From: DAOQTX01 sp035340715
Lineage (GTDB): Bacteria; Bacteroidota; Bacteroidia; AKYH767-A; OLB10
NCBI GenBank assembly: GCA_035340715.1
Contig: DAOQTX010000020.1
Coordinates: 1-43,092 of the forward strand
DNA: 43,092 bases
Reading direction: 5' to 3'
Part shown: positions 24,312 to 33,538 of the stretch, in pieces
Numbering within the stretch: the first letter of the stretch is position 1
How the letters are laid out: each line of letters opens with the position of its first letter
Position numbers and translations under genes: made by a program
The notes under the pieces: model-generated
Told to the model about the DNA's origin: nothing
The model's input: the letters and a program-made list of their open reading frames with translations, nothing else
The model's database searches: none

Positions 24312-25442
24312 ATGAAAATAGCAGTTAATACCCGTTTATTATTAAAAGACAAACTGGAAGGTATTGGATGGTTTAGTCATGAGGTATTAAAGCGTATTTG
24401 CCAACAACATCCTGAACATCAGTTTTATTTTTTCTTTGATCGTAAATGGAGTGATGAATTTATTTATTCCGATAACGTAAAGCCAGTATTGGTTCATCCT
24501 CAAGCCAGGCATCCTGTATTATGGTATATGTTTTTTGAATGGGGTGTTCCTTATGCTTTAAATAAAAGCAAAGCCGATCTGTTTTTCTCACCCGATGGTT
24601 GGGTCTCACTCAAAAGTGGAGTTAAGCAAGTTAATGTAATTCACGACATCAATTTTTTCTATCATCCAGAACATATCAAAGCTTCGGTTTTGACTTATTA
24701 TAAAAAATATTTTCCTCAGTTTGCACGAAAATCTCATCGTATTGCAACCGTATCGGAATTTACTCGCAATACAATCATTGAAACATTCAACACATCACCT
24801 TCTAAAATTGATGTGGTTTATAACGGAGTCAACGAAGCGTTTAAACCTATGCAACCTGAACAAAAGGAAAAAGTAAAAACGCAGTACGCAAAGCAATGTG
24901 AATATTTCTTTTTTGTTGGACTGATACATCCTCGAAAGAACTTGCAAAATATTTTTAAAGCATTTGATCTATATAAAAAGGAAACCGGAAACTCACATAA
25001 GCTGGTGATCGCAGGTGATAAAAAATGGTGGAGTGGTGTTGTAGAAATCGCCTATAACTCCATGGCGTATAAAGATGAAGTCATTTTTACAGGTCGGCTC
25101 GAGCAATCGGAATTATGCAATGTTATGGCTGCTGCTCATGCTTTGCTCTATGTTTCGTACTTCGAAGGATTCGGAATTCCGATTATTGAAGCCTTTCGTT
25201 CGGGTACTCCGGTCATTACCTCAAATGTTACTTCCATGCCCGAAGTGGCTGCGGGTGCAGCATTACTAGCCAATCCGGATGAACCTCAAACGATATGTGA
25301 TCGTATGTTGGAACTCCAACAACCCTTAGAAAGAAAATCTTGTATTCAAAAGGGATTGAAACGTGCAGAGGATTTTTCGTGGGATCAAACGGCATTAAAA
25401 ACATGGAATTGTATAGAAAAAGCAATGAGCGATGAGGCTTAG
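24312..25442 (+). CDS. GT4-family glycosyltransferase
   Basis: A 376-aa retaining glycosyltransferase of the GT-B fold. The N-terminal domain starts MKIAVNTRLLLKDKLEGIG, followed by VIHDINFFYHPEHI and TVSEFTRN with YNGVNEAFKP. The C-terminal domain has FVGLIHPRKNLQN and the EX7E motif EGFGIPIIE (E285 and E293), followed by SGTPVITSNVTSMPEVAAG and ADPxE-like NPDEP. This is the mannosyltransferase-like GT4 pattern (WbaZ/PimB-like). I take the ATG at 24312; the upstream in-frame ORF overlaps the methyltransferase. No signal or membrane segments are seen, so it acts in the cytoplasm, probably building a surface glycan. Donor and acceptor are unknown. Confidence 0.87.
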   Translation: MKIAVNTRLLLKDKLEGIGWFSHEVLKRICQQHPEHQFYFFFDRKWSDEFIYSDNVKPVLVHPQARHPVLWYMFFEWGVPYALNKSKADLFFSPDGWVSLKSGVKQVNVIHDINFFYHPEHIKASVLTYYKKYFPQFARKSHRIATVSEFTRNTIIETFNTSPSKIDVVYNGVNEAFKPMQPEQKEKVKTQYAKQCEYFFFVGLIHPRKNLQNIFKAFDLYKKETGNSHKLVIAGDKKWWSGVVEIAYNSMAYKDEVIFTGRLEQSELCNVMAAAHALLYVSYFEGFGIPIIEAFRSGTPVITSNVTSMPEVAAGAALLANPDEPQTICDRMLELQQPLERKSCIQKGLKRAEDFSWDQTALKTWNCIEKAMSDEA

Positions 25443-25454
25443 CGTTCAAATGCT

Positions 25455-25462
25455 TACCTTTG
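25455..25462 (+). promoter_or_regulatory. -7 promoter box for threonine dehydrogenase
   Basis: TACCTTTG is an exact TAnnTTTG box, 19 bp before the ATG at 25482. The -33 position overlaps the end of the glycosyltransferase gene and is not conserved. Confidence 0.45.
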
Positions 25463-25481
25463 TTTTGAATTAATCATATTT

Positions 25482-26468
25482 ATGGGGACTAAAGAAAATG
25501 CATTGATTTTAGGTGCTGCCGGTCAAATAGGGACTGATTTAGTGGCGCATCTTAGAAAATCGCTGGGGAGCGATCACGTTTTGGCTACGGATATTAAAGA
25601 GCAGCAAGGTGAAGTAAAATCAGGGGGGCGATTTTCTACGTTAGATGTTTTGGATTTTAATGCCGTTCATCAAACTATTAAAGACAATAATATAACTCAG
25701 GTTTATTTGTTGGCTGCATTATTATCGGCAACGGCTGAACAAAAAGTGCAATCCGCTTGGCGACTCAATATGAACGGTTTGCTTGGCTTATTGGAAATAG
25801 CAAGAGAAAATAAAGGACTAAAAATATTTTGGCCAAGTTCAATTGCAGTTTTTGGCCCCACTACTCCTAAAGAAAATACTCCACAGATTACTGCCATGGA
25901 ACCCAATACGGTATATGGTATCAGCAAGCAAGCAGGTGAAAGATGGTGCGAATATTATCATCAGAAATTTGGTGTAGATGTGCGATCCCTTAGATATCCG
26001 GGTCTGATCAGTTACAAAGCACATCCCGGTGGTGGCACAACCGATTATGCGGTTGAGATATTTTTTGAAGCATTAAAAAACAAAAAGTATAGTTGTTACT
26101 TAAAAGAGGATACACGCATGCCCATGATGTATATGCCCGATGCTGTAAAAGCAACATGGATGATCATGAATGCTCCTGCATCGGACATTAAAATCAGAAG
26201 CAGCTACAATATACACGGTATGAGTTTTACACCTGAAGAAATAAGCAATGAGATCAAAAAGAGTATTCCTTCTTTTGAAATAAGCTATGCTCCTGATCAG
26301 CGACAAGCCATTGCCGATTCATGGCCTCAAAGCATTGACGACTCTTTCGCGCAAAAAGATTGGAATTGGAAAGCTGAGTATGATTTGTCAAAAATGTGTT
26401 CCGATATGTTATCACATTTGTCGGTGCAACTCAACCCAAAGTCTGAAGCCGGACAGATGATCGGATAA
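25482..26468 (+). CDS. tdh: L-threonine 3-dehydrogenase, extended SDR type
   Basis: A 328-aa NAD-dependent enzyme of the GalE-like extended SDR type, not the zinc alcohol-dehydrogenase type. Visible are LILGAAGQIGTDL (9-20), LAALLSATAE (78-86), FWPSSIAVFGPTTP (116-129), the catalytic Tyr145 and Lys149 in VYGISK, and SLRYPGLISYKAHPGGGTTDYA, a strong signature of the short-chain threonine dehydrogenase group known from Flavobacterium-type bacteria and trypanosomes. It oxidises threonine to 2-amino-3-ketobutyrate, which is then cleaved to glycine and acetyl-CoA. The partner ligase gene (kbl) is not in the window. The gene is followed by cysS after 47 bp. Confidence 0.9.
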   Translation: MGTKENALILGAAGQIGTDLVAHLRKSLGSDHVLATDIKEQQGEVKSGGRFSTLDVLDFNAVHQTIKDNNITQVYLLAALLSATAEQKVQSAWRLNMNGLLGLLEIARENKGLKIFWPSSIAVFGPTTPKENTPQITAMEPNTVYGISKQAGERWCEYYHQKFGVDVRSLRYPGLISYKAHPGGGTTDYAVEIFFEALKNKKYSCYLKEDTRMPMMYMPDAVKATWMIMNAPASDIKIRSSYNIHGMSFTPEEISNEIKKSIPSFEISYAPDQRQAIADSWPQSIDDSFAQKDWNWKAEYDLSKMCSDMLSHLSVQLNPKSEAGQMIG

Positions 26469-26515
26469 ACTGTTCGTGCTAAAATATACATCCACCTTGC
26501 TCTACTTTAATTTAC

Positions 26516-27994
26516 ATGGAAAGTAATTTATACATCACCAATTCTCTTACTCGAACAAAGGAAAAGTTTGAACCCATTACACCAGGTTTTGCTGGTTTGT
26601 ATGTTTGTGGGCCAACCGTGTATGGTGCTCCGCATCTTGGCCACGCCAGACCCTATGTTACTTTTGATGTTCTGCATCGTTATCTTTTGCAATTGGGCTT
26701 CAAAGTTCGGTATGTTAGAAATATCACAGATGTTGGTCATTTGGTAGATGATGCAGATGAAGGAGATGATAAAATTGCACGTAAAGCACGGTTGGAGAAA
26801 TTAGAACCTATGGAGGTGGTTGAATTGTACACCAGACAATTTCATCAGGCAATGGATTCACTCAATATTTTACCGCCATCCATAGAACCACGAGCTTCCG
26901 GTCATATCATTGAACAAATAGAGATGATCAAAAAAATCATTGAAAACGGATTTGCTTATATATCGAATGGATCGGTTTACCTGGATGTGATTGCCTACAG
27001 TAAAAAATTTCCCTATGGCGAACTTTCAGGAAGAGTTGTAGACGAGTTAATTGCAGGTGCGGGAAATGAAAGAAGAGAATTAGAAGGGCAAGATGAGAAA
27101 AAAAATCCGGTTGATTTTGCTCTGTGGAAGAAAGCTAGCCCTGAACATATTATGCGATGGCCGTCTCCTTGGAGCGATGGATTTCCCGGTTGGCATATTG
27201 AATGTTCAGCTATGAGTTGCAAATACCTAGGAGATACTTTTGATATTCATGGGGGAGGGATGGATTTGCTTTTCCCGCATCACGAAGCGGAAATAGCACA
27301 ATCAAAAGCCAGTAGTGGTAAGGCAGCGGTGCGTTATTGGATGCACAATAATATGATTACCATTAATGGACAGAAGATGGGAAAATCATTAGGAAATTTT
27401 ATCAATCTGGATGAGTTCTTTGATGGATCTCATGCATTGCTGGAGCAAGCATATTCACCTATGACCATCCGCTTTTTTCTTTTGCAGGCGCATTATAGAA
27501 GTACACTCGATTTTTCGAACGATGCACTTAAAGCCGCAGAAAAAGCTTTGCAAAAAATATTAAATGCTATAGAGGTATTGCCCAAACTTAATATAAGTAG
27601 TGAAAGTAGTTTCGATGTTGATGCTTGGATAAAAAAATGTTATGAAGCATTGGACGATGATTTGAATACAGCAATCACAATAGCTCATATTTTTGATGCC
27701 GTGCGATTCATTAATTCAGTTCATGCCGGTACAGAAAAAATAGCTGCGAACGATTTATCAAAGTTGACTGAGCAGATGCATACTTTATGTTATAACATCT
27801 TAGGTGTAACTAAAGAAACTTCATCTTCGACTACCGATGATAGTGCAGGCTTGATGGATTTGATTATTGATATTCGAAAAAATGCCAGAGAGAACAAAGA
27901 CTTTTCTACTTCAGACAAGATAAGAGATGCATTGTCCAATATTGGCATTACCATTAAAGATGAAAAAGAAGGAACGACTTGGAGCAAGAATTAA
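26516..27994 (+). CDS. cysS: Cysteinyl-tRNA synthetase
   Basis: A 492-aa class I aminoacyl-tRNA synthetase that charges tRNA-Cys. It has the HIGH motif as HLGH (40-43) preceded by YVCGPTVYGAP containing the zinc ligand Cys31. WHIECSAMS and HGGGMDLLFPHHE provide further zinc ligands, and KMGKSLGNF is the KMSKS loop. The C-terminal helical anticodon-binding domain follows (LDFSNDALKAAEKAL onwards). Length is normal for the family. An insertion rich in charge (ELIAGAGNERRELEGQDEKK) between the catalytic halves is seen in other Bacteroidota CysS. thiL follows after a single base, so the two are co-transcribed. Confidence 0.95.
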   Translation: MESNLYITNSLTRTKEKFEPITPGFAGLYVCGPTVYGAPHLGHARPYVTFDVLHRYLLQLGFKVRYVRNITDVGHLVDDADEGDDKIARKARLEKLEPMEVVELYTRQFHQAMDSLNILPPSIEPRASGHIIEQIEMIKKIIENGFAYISNGSVYLDVIAYSKKFPYGELSGRVVDELIAGAGNERRELEGQDEKKNPVDFALWKKASPEHIMRWPSPWSDGFPGWHIECSAMSCKYLGDTFDIHGGGMDLLFPHHEAEIAQSKASSGKAAVRYWMHNNMITINGQKMGKSLGNFINLDEFFDGSHALLEQAYSPMTIRFFLLQAHYRSTLDFSNDALKAAEKALQKILNAIEVLPKLNISSESSFDVDAWIKKCYEALDDDLNTAITIAHIFDAVRFINSVHAGTEKIAANDLSKLTEQMHTLCYNILGVTKETSSSTTDDSAGLMDLIIDIRKNARENKDFSTSDKIRDALSNIGITIKDEKEGTTWSKN

Positions 27995-27995
27995 T

Positions 27996-29048
27996 ATGAG
28001 TGAAATGTTTGAAAATAAGAATTCAAGAACGGAACTAAGTCAATTGGGTGAGTTTGGTTTGATCAAACATTTAACGCAATGGATTGAATTAAAAAATAAA
28101 AGTTCAATTAAAGGTGTCGGAGACGATGCAGCTGTAATTGATTGTGGTGAGTACGTTCAAGTTATAACCACCGACATGTTGCTAGAAGGCATTCATTTTG
28201 ATTTAACGTATACTCCACTGAAGCATTTAGGCTACAAGGCTGTTGTAATTAATTTAAGTGATGTATATGCTATGAATGCACGTCCTCAGCATATTACCGT
28301 AAGTATAGGACTCTCTAACAAGGTATCGCTTGAAGCGGTTGAAGAATTGTATGCAGGCATCCGTTTAGCATGTCAGGACTATGAAATTGATTTAATAGGA
28401 GGTGATACTTGTTCATCTGAAAGTGGAATTGTAATCAGTATTACCGCTATCGGAACTGCAAATAAAAAGGACATTAGCTACAGAAGTGGAGCTAAAGAAA
28501 CTAATTTGATTTGTGTTAGTGGTGATCTTGGTGCTGCTTATATGGGTCTGAGAATTTTGGAACGAGAAAAACAAGTGTATCTTGATAATCCAAAAATGCA
28601 ACCCGACTTGCAAGGGAAAGATTATTTGTTGGAGCGTCAATTAAAACCTGAAGCTCGGAAAGATATTTATGAGTGGCTGACTGAAAATAGAATTGTTCCA
28701 ACTTCAATGATCGATATCAGTGATGGACTATCTTCAGAGTTGTTGCATTTATGTGAAGCGTCTTCTTGTGGATGTATGATTTACGAATCTCGATTGCCCA
28801 TCGATCACTTAACTGCCGAGCAAGCTTTAGAATTTAATATGTCGCCAGCAACTTGCGCACTAAATGGAGGAGAAGATTATGAGTTGTTATTTACCGTACC
28901 GGTTGAATTGCATGATAAAATCAAAGAACAAGGCGACATAAATATTATAGGGCATATAACCACCGCTGAAAATGGAAAATACATCAGCGACAGTCAAGAT
29001 CAAATACACGAACTTTCAGCACAGGGCTGGAATGCCTTTTCTTCATAA
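27996..29048 (+). CDS. thiL: Thiamine-monophosphate kinase
   Basis: A 350-aa ThiL, which phosphorylates thiamine monophosphate to the cofactor thiamine diphosphate. It has the PurM/ThiL-type ATP-binding fold with the metal-binding acidic motifs: GVGDDAAVID, TTDMLLEGIHFDL, INLSDVYAMNARP, GGDTCSSESG and SMIDISDGLSSEL, plus GGEDYELLFTVP near the C-terminus. The start at 27996 is one base after the cysS stop. A longer in-frame reading from 27927 would lie inside cysS. Length is normal. Other thiamine genes are not nearby, so the gene depends on the cysS transcript. Confidence 0.94.
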   Translation: MSEMFENKNSRTELSQLGEFGLIKHLTQWIELKNKSSIKGVGDDAAVIDCGEYVQVITTDMLLEGIHFDLTYTPLKHLGYKAVVINLSDVYAMNARPQHITVSIGLSNKVSLEAVEELYAGIRLACQDYEIDLIGGDTCSSESGIVISITAIGTANKKDISYRSGAKETNLICVSGDLGAAYMGLRILEREKQVYLDNPKMQPDLQGKDYLLERQLKPEARKDIYEWLTENRIVPTSMIDISDGLSSELLHLCEASSCGCMIYESRLPIDHLTAEQALEFNMSPATCALNGGEDYELLFTVPVELHDKIKEQGDINIIGHITTAENGKYISDSQDQIHELSAQGWNAFSS

Positions 29049-29071
29049 AATGTTCTGAAAAATTTGTAATA

Positions 29072-29096
29072 TCATGTCTTAAATTAATAGACATGA
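29072..29096 (+). promoter_or_regulatory. Hairpin covering the start codon of the BNR-propeller gene
   Basis: TCATGTCT (29072-29079) and AGACATGA (29089-29096) are perfect 8-bp inverted repeats around a 9-base AT-rich loop. The ATG at 29093 lies within the 3' arm, so the mRNA could fold to hide its own start codon. No T-run follows, so a thiL terminator is unlikely. Confidence 0.4.
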
Positions 29097-31702
29097 AAGC
29101 ATTTTTTTATTCATTCATTTTGTTTTTGTGTTTTTCAAGTGTTCAAGCGCAAGATGAAATTTCTAGAAAACAAGCAGTAGAGTGGACCTCTCTTGGCCTT
29201 ACCGGTCTCCCCGAAGGGACAGAGAGCAGCAAAGGAAATGGGCAAATACATAGAATTACATTTGATCCCCAATACAACGGTAAGGAGAATCAAGTTGTTT
29301 ACGCTGCATCTCAGTTTGGTGGATTATGGAGAAGCAATAACAATGGGGTTAGTTGGAGTGCTGTAAATACAGATACGCAACTTCAAATTAACTCCGTGGC
29401 TGACATTGCCATCAGTCACGAAAACAATAAACATTTGTTTGTCTGTACAGGATATGGTGATGGAAGTGTGTATAGTGGTTGGGGTCCCAATGCAGGAGGA
29501 ATCAATCCGATTCATACAGTGGGAAACTATCGATCACTAGATGGCGGAATAAGTTGGCACACTATAAATAATGGGTTTATTGATCATTTTATACGCGGAG
29601 GTGTTGCCCGGAGAATGATCAGTAATCCAAATAATCCAAATCAACTTTTGATTGCTAGTAGTGAAGGAATATTTGTGTGCAACAATGCTTTAGATGCGCA
29701 ACCGGTTTGGACAAAAACATTTACCGGACTAAACGATAAAGAATTAAGAGGCCTTGAATTTAAACCTGGAGATTCAAATAAGATTTATGCTAGCGGAACG
29801 GATATTTATCATTCCAACAATGGAGGACAATCGTTTGAGAGCATAACAGGAATCAAAAGCGGACTAGTATTACAGGAATTGCCAAACCAGTTTACGGTGA
29901 ATAGAATCAATATCGCAATTAGTCCAGGAGGAAGTGATTATTTGTTTGCCGTCATTCAAGGATATGAGCATAAAAAAAATGAAGCATCCAATAATGCTCA
30001 ATATATTTATAGATACGATATATTGAATTCGGAATGGAAGCAATTGTATTACGATAAAAAATTTCAATCCGCACCCGCATGGATGGGAATTGTTGTTCAT
30101 CCACTTGATCCAACCATAATGTTTTACGGAAACACCAACCTGATCGGGACAAGAAATGCATTAGACGACAAACCTGTTTTCTTAACAGAGTCACCTTATT
30201 TAGGCCAAGGTTTTCATGCAGATATACATTGCCTGGTTTTTCAACCTAATGTTGCCGCCCCCGAATTATTTTGTGGACACCATGGCGGCATCAGTATAAA
30301 AGATATCCGTCAAAGAGGGGCAGAAGGTTGGCGATACAGTATGGAAGGATTAGAAGTGAGTACTTTCTGGAGTTTCGATCACTCACATAAAGATGAGTAT
30401 AGCATGATTGGAGGTTTGCAAGACAACGGAGTAGTGGTAGCTAATAAAGAAAAGAGTGGGATTAAATGGAGTATCATAGCCGGTTCTGATGGCTTTGCAT
30501 CTCAAGTAGGAATTGATGAAGAAAATGTAATGTTCTTTTCTTCCTACGGTCGTTTTGGAACCTATTATTTTGATCAAAAAAGTTTGGTGTATGAAAACAT
30601 CCCAAAAGATGAAAGAGAAAAAACGAATGTTAAAATCCCAATCACCTTTCCAGTACAAAATCACCCTGTCGAACGCAAGCCTGTATTTGGTTTTACAGAA
30701 CTATACACGCGCATGGGAACCAGAGGTCAAGCTTGGCGTCTTGATTCAGATCTTAATAAAAGTATTCCAGAGCAATGGCGAAGACAAATTATTGATTTTA
30801 AAATTTCAAACGTAAATCCTGATTTGGTTTATGTTGTAACCGGAGGATTGGATAATGGTCCTAAAGGAGATTGGCATTTGAATCCTCATTTATTCAAAAG
30901 TTCAAAAGGTTTGAGCGAAGGTGGTTTAGCATTCGGAACTTTTGAAGACATAACCGATCGATTGCCTAAAAACAATAGTGGTTTTGTGAATCCAGCCATC
31001 ATTAGTAGCATTGAGCTTGATCCGTTAAATGAGAAAAGGCTTTGGGTTTCTTTTACGGGAATGGATGCAGCCATGCGAGTGTGGCAAAGCAACGATGGAG
31101 GAATCACCTGGATTAATGCTGACAGTCAAATGAACTTAAAGAATTTCCCGGTAAACACTTTGTTGTTTGATGAGCGAAGTAAATTGTTGTTTGCAGGAAC
31201 TGATGCAGGAGTTTTTGTGTTGGATGAAAGATCAAATCAATGGAATCGCTATGGAAATATTCCGCATGTTCGTATTACAGAATTAAAACTACACCATTGC
31301 AGCGGAAAACTTAGAGCAGCTACATTTGGAAGGGGAGTATGGGAATGCAGGCCTCCAGAGGCAGAGTATTACAAAAGCAGTTGGTATTTGATGCACGACC
31401 TCACTATGAGTGGGCCAATGGTATTACACAGCAATTTGCATATAGGTGCCGGTCACTCACTCACCATTTATGGAAAACTAATGATGCCTGCTGGAAGTAA
31501 AATTATATTGGAACCGGGTGCGAAACTTTTTGTTGATGGAGGAACTATATTAAATAATTGTGGTGAACAATGGGAAGGCATTGAGGTGATGAGTAAGAGA
31601 AGAAAAAAACAACACAAAGATTTACGAAACATACATCTACTCAATAATGGGAGAATTCAAAACAATAGAAATGAACCATTTATTAGTAATAGAAAACATT
31701 GA
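29093..31702 (+). CDS. Exported BNR/sortilin-like propeller protein
   Basis: An 869-aa protein with a signal peptide (to SVQAQ). It has Asp-box/BNR repeats typical of sialidase- and VPS10-type propellers: GGLWRSNNNGVSWSAV, NYRSLDGGISWHTI, DIYHSNNGGQSFESI and VWQSNDGGITWINA. They form two propellers as in the xyloglucanase/sortilin-like family, but I see no catalytic acid pattern that would justify naming a glycosidase. The end (from about 760) turns into short beta-helix rungs (LHIGAGHSLTIYG, KIILEPGAKLFVDGGTI, EQWEGIEVMS). It then stops in a basic tail (KRRKKQHKDLRN, SNRKH) without a T9SS domain. Relatives, as I recall them, continue into a longer helix and sorting domain, so this copy may be truncated. 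Confidence 0.78.
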   Translation: MKAFFYSFILFLCFSSVQAQDEISRKQAVEWTSLGLTGLPEGTESSKGNGQIHRITFDPQYNGKENQVVYAASQFGGLWRSNNNGVSWSAVNTDTQLQINSVADIAISHENNKHLFVCTGYGDGSVYSGWGPNAGGINPIHTVGNYRSLDGGISWHTINNGFIDHFIRGGVARRMISNPNNPNQLLIASSEGIFVCNNALDAQPVWTKTFTGLNDKELRGLEFKPGDSNKIYASGTDIYHSNNGGQSFESITGIKSGLVLQELPNQFTVNRINIAISPGGSDYLFAVIQGYEHKKNEASNNAQYIYRYDILNSEWKQLYYDKKFQSAPAWMGIVVHPLDPTIMFYGNTNLIGTRNALDDKPVFLTESPYLGQGFHADIHCLVFQPNVAAPELFCGHHGGISIKDIRQRGAEGWRYSMEGLEVSTFWSFDHSHKDEYSMIGGLQDNGVVVANKEKSGIKWSIIAGSDGFASQVGIDEENVMFFSSYGRFGTYYFDQKSLVYENIPKDEREKTNVKIPITFPVQNHPVERKPVFGFTELYTRMGTRGQAWRLDSDLNKSIPEQWRRQIIDFKISNVNPDLVYVVTGGLDNGPKGDWHLNPHLFKSSKGLSEGGLAFGTFEDITDRLPKNNSGFVNPAIISSIELDPLNEKRLWVSFTGMDAAMRVWQSNDGGITWINADSQMNLKNFPVNTLLFDERSKLLFAGTDAGVFVLDERSNQWNRYGNIPHVRITELKLHHCSGKLRAATFGRGVWECRPPEAEYYKSSWYLMHDLTMSGPMVLHSNLHIGAGHSLTIYGKLMMPAGSKIILEPGAKLFVDGGTILNNCGEQWEGIEVMSKRRKKQHKDLRNIHLLNNGRIQNNRNEPFISNRKH

Positions 31703-31772
31703 AAAGTCTTATGTTGTTCATCGACTATAAAATCAGTTTATTTACACAACTCTAAATTCTAATCATCATTTC

Positions 31773-33461
31773 ATGAAAACAATTCGTAAAGTTTTTTGTA
31801 CAGGGCTACTTATTTTTTCAATGTTCTATGGATCAATCGCTCAATCACTGCAGTGGGCAAAAAGTATGGGAGGAATAGCCGACAGCTATTCACGTTCTTT
31901 AGCTTTAGATGCTGCATCCAATTCTTTTAGTGCCGGCTACTTTACTGGTTCGTGCGACTTTGACCCGGGTGTAAACACGTATAACCTCACGTCAAATGGA
32001 GTGTATGATATTTGTATTTCATCGTATAACAGTTTTGGCGATTTTAGATGGGCTCATAAAATTGGATCTTCACAGTCGGATCAGGCCTACGCCATTACAA
32101 CAGATGCCAATGGAAATGTATATGTGTGCGGGTACTTTAGCAGTACAGTAGATTTTAATCCAGACAGTGCATCAACCTGGTGGTTAAATTCGAGTGGAAA
32201 CTTTGACGCTTACATTATCAAAATGGATAATAATGGAAATCTAATTTGGGCAAAAAAAATTGGAGGCCCATCTGACGATGTAGCCAATGATGTGTATGTC
32301 GATCAGAACGGCTCAGTATTTGTTACCGGCTACTACACGGCCACATGTGATTTTGATCCTGATTCAGCAAGTACATTTAACATAACCGCTCAAGGTAGTT
32401 TTGATGTATTTGTATGTAAGCTGGATATAAATGGAAATTTTGTCTGGGCTAAATCAATGGGAGGTTCAGGTAATGATGAAGCGTTAAGTATTGACGGTGA
32501 CAATGTTGGAAATATATATGTAGGCGGTTATTTTTATGCTACCGCTGATTTTGATCCAGGCTCAAATACCTTCAATCTTATTTCAAACGGTTTATCAGAT
32601 ATATTTTCAGTGAAGCTCAATCAAAATGGAAATTTTGATTGGGCAAAGTCGGCCGGAGGTTCTGCCCTAGATCAAGTCAATGCTATTAAAGTTGATGCTT
32701 TAGGTGATGTTTATTGTGCGGGCAACTTCGATAATACCGTTGATTTTGATCCAGGAAATCCAACATTTAATTTAATTTCTAATGGTGGCTTTGATTGTTT
32801 TGTGTGGAAACTAAACACTGCCGGAAATTTTCTTTGGGCTAAACAATATGGCGGTCCATCTTCTGACCATGCCAATGAAATGGTTCTCGACAATATGGGT
32901 AATGTTTATGTTGCTGGTCAATTTGGACTTACTGTTGATTTCAATCCCGGTGGTGGCACATATAATTTAAGTGTGGCCGGTGTAGTTGATTCTTATGTTA
33001 CCAAACTTTCTACCACTGGAAATTTTGTTTGGGCGTATGCTCAAGGTGGTACTGCTACCGACAGATCCTATGGCTTAGCTATTGATGCAGCCGGCTATGT
33101 TCACAATAGTGGCGATTTTGATGGACCTGCAGATTTTGATCCGGGATCAGGAGTGTTTACCATGAACACCGTAAACAACGATGATATTTTTATAACAAAG
33201 ATGAGTCAACCTTTAAGCGGGATTAATGACACCTCTTCTCCTTTCTTTTCTGTTTATCCTATTCCAGCCTCTCATCAATTTAATATTGCAACTAATGAGT
33301 CCATCCAGTGGGTTGAACTATTTTCCATAGATGGTAAAAGAATACATGCTGGAAAAGAAATGAGAATCGATTGCAGATCTATGGATAATGGAATTTATCT
33401 CTTAACTCTTGTGTCTATAAAGGGTGAAAAAGCAAACAGGTTGATTCAAATTCAGAAGTGA
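31773..33461 (+). CDS. T9SS-secreted SBBP-type repeat protein
   Basis: A 562-aa protein with a signal peptide (to GSIAQ) and seven tandem repeats of about 65 residues. Each repeat holds WAKxxGG, a DxxGNVYVxGxF strand pair and FDPGxxxxNLxSNG followed by a DxFxxKL segment; FDP-type motifs occur at residues 63, 128 and 194 and onward. This is the SBBP/beta-propeller repeat, giving a seven-bladed propeller. The last 75 residues are a type A T9SS domain (FSVYPIPASHQFNIA to RLIQIQK). The repeats carry many Asp residues in DFDPG turns that might bind calcium. No enzyme motif is present, so a binding or structural surface role is likely. It ends at a bidirectional terminator. Confidence 0.83.
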   Translation: MKTIRKVFCTGLLIFSMFYGSIAQSLQWAKSMGGIADSYSRSLALDAASNSFSAGYFTGSCDFDPGVNTYNLTSNGVYDICISSYNSFGDFRWAHKIGSSQSDQAYAITTDANGNVYVCGYFSSTVDFNPDSASTWWLNSSGNFDAYIIKMDNNGNLIWAKKIGGPSDDVANDVYVDQNGSVFVTGYYTATCDFDPDSASTFNITAQGSFDVFVCKLDINGNFVWAKSMGGSGNDEALSIDGDNVGNIYVGGYFYATADFDPGSNTFNLISNGLSDIFSVKLNQNGNFDWAKSAGGSALDQVNAIKVDALGDVYCAGNFDNTVDFDPGNPTFNLISNGGFDCFVWKLNTAGNFLWAKQYGGPSSDHANEMVLDNMGNVYVAGQFGLTVDFNPGGGTYNLSVAGVVDSYVTKLSTTGNFVWAYAQGGTATDRSYGLAIDAAGYVHNSGDFDGPADFDPGSGVFTMNTVNNDDIFITKMSQPLSGINDTSSPFFSVYPIPASHQFNIATNESIQWVELFSIDGKRIHAGKEMRIDCRSMDNGIYLLTLVSIKGEKANRLIQIQK

Positions 33462-33483
33462 TATAATTGTAAAGAGCAGGTAT

Positions 33484-33518
33484 AAAAAAAAGCTTCCTTT
33501 TTTAAGGAAGCTTTTTTT
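33484..33518. terminator. Bidirectional intrinsic terminator
   Basis: AAGCTTCCTT (33490-33499) and AAGGAAGCTT (33504-33513) form a perfect 10-bp stem with a TTTT loop. A-runs lie on the left and T-runs on the right, so it works for both strands. It lies between the convergent SBBP-repeat gene and the S46 peptidase gene. Confidence 0.88.
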
Positions 33519-33538
33519 ATTTCAATAATCGAAATGCT

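Noticed and set aside
29093..31702. Sialidase or xyloglucanase activity for the BNR-repeat protein
   Set aside because: Asp-box repeats occur in many non-enzymatic propellers, and no catalytic Arg triad or acid pair could be identified.
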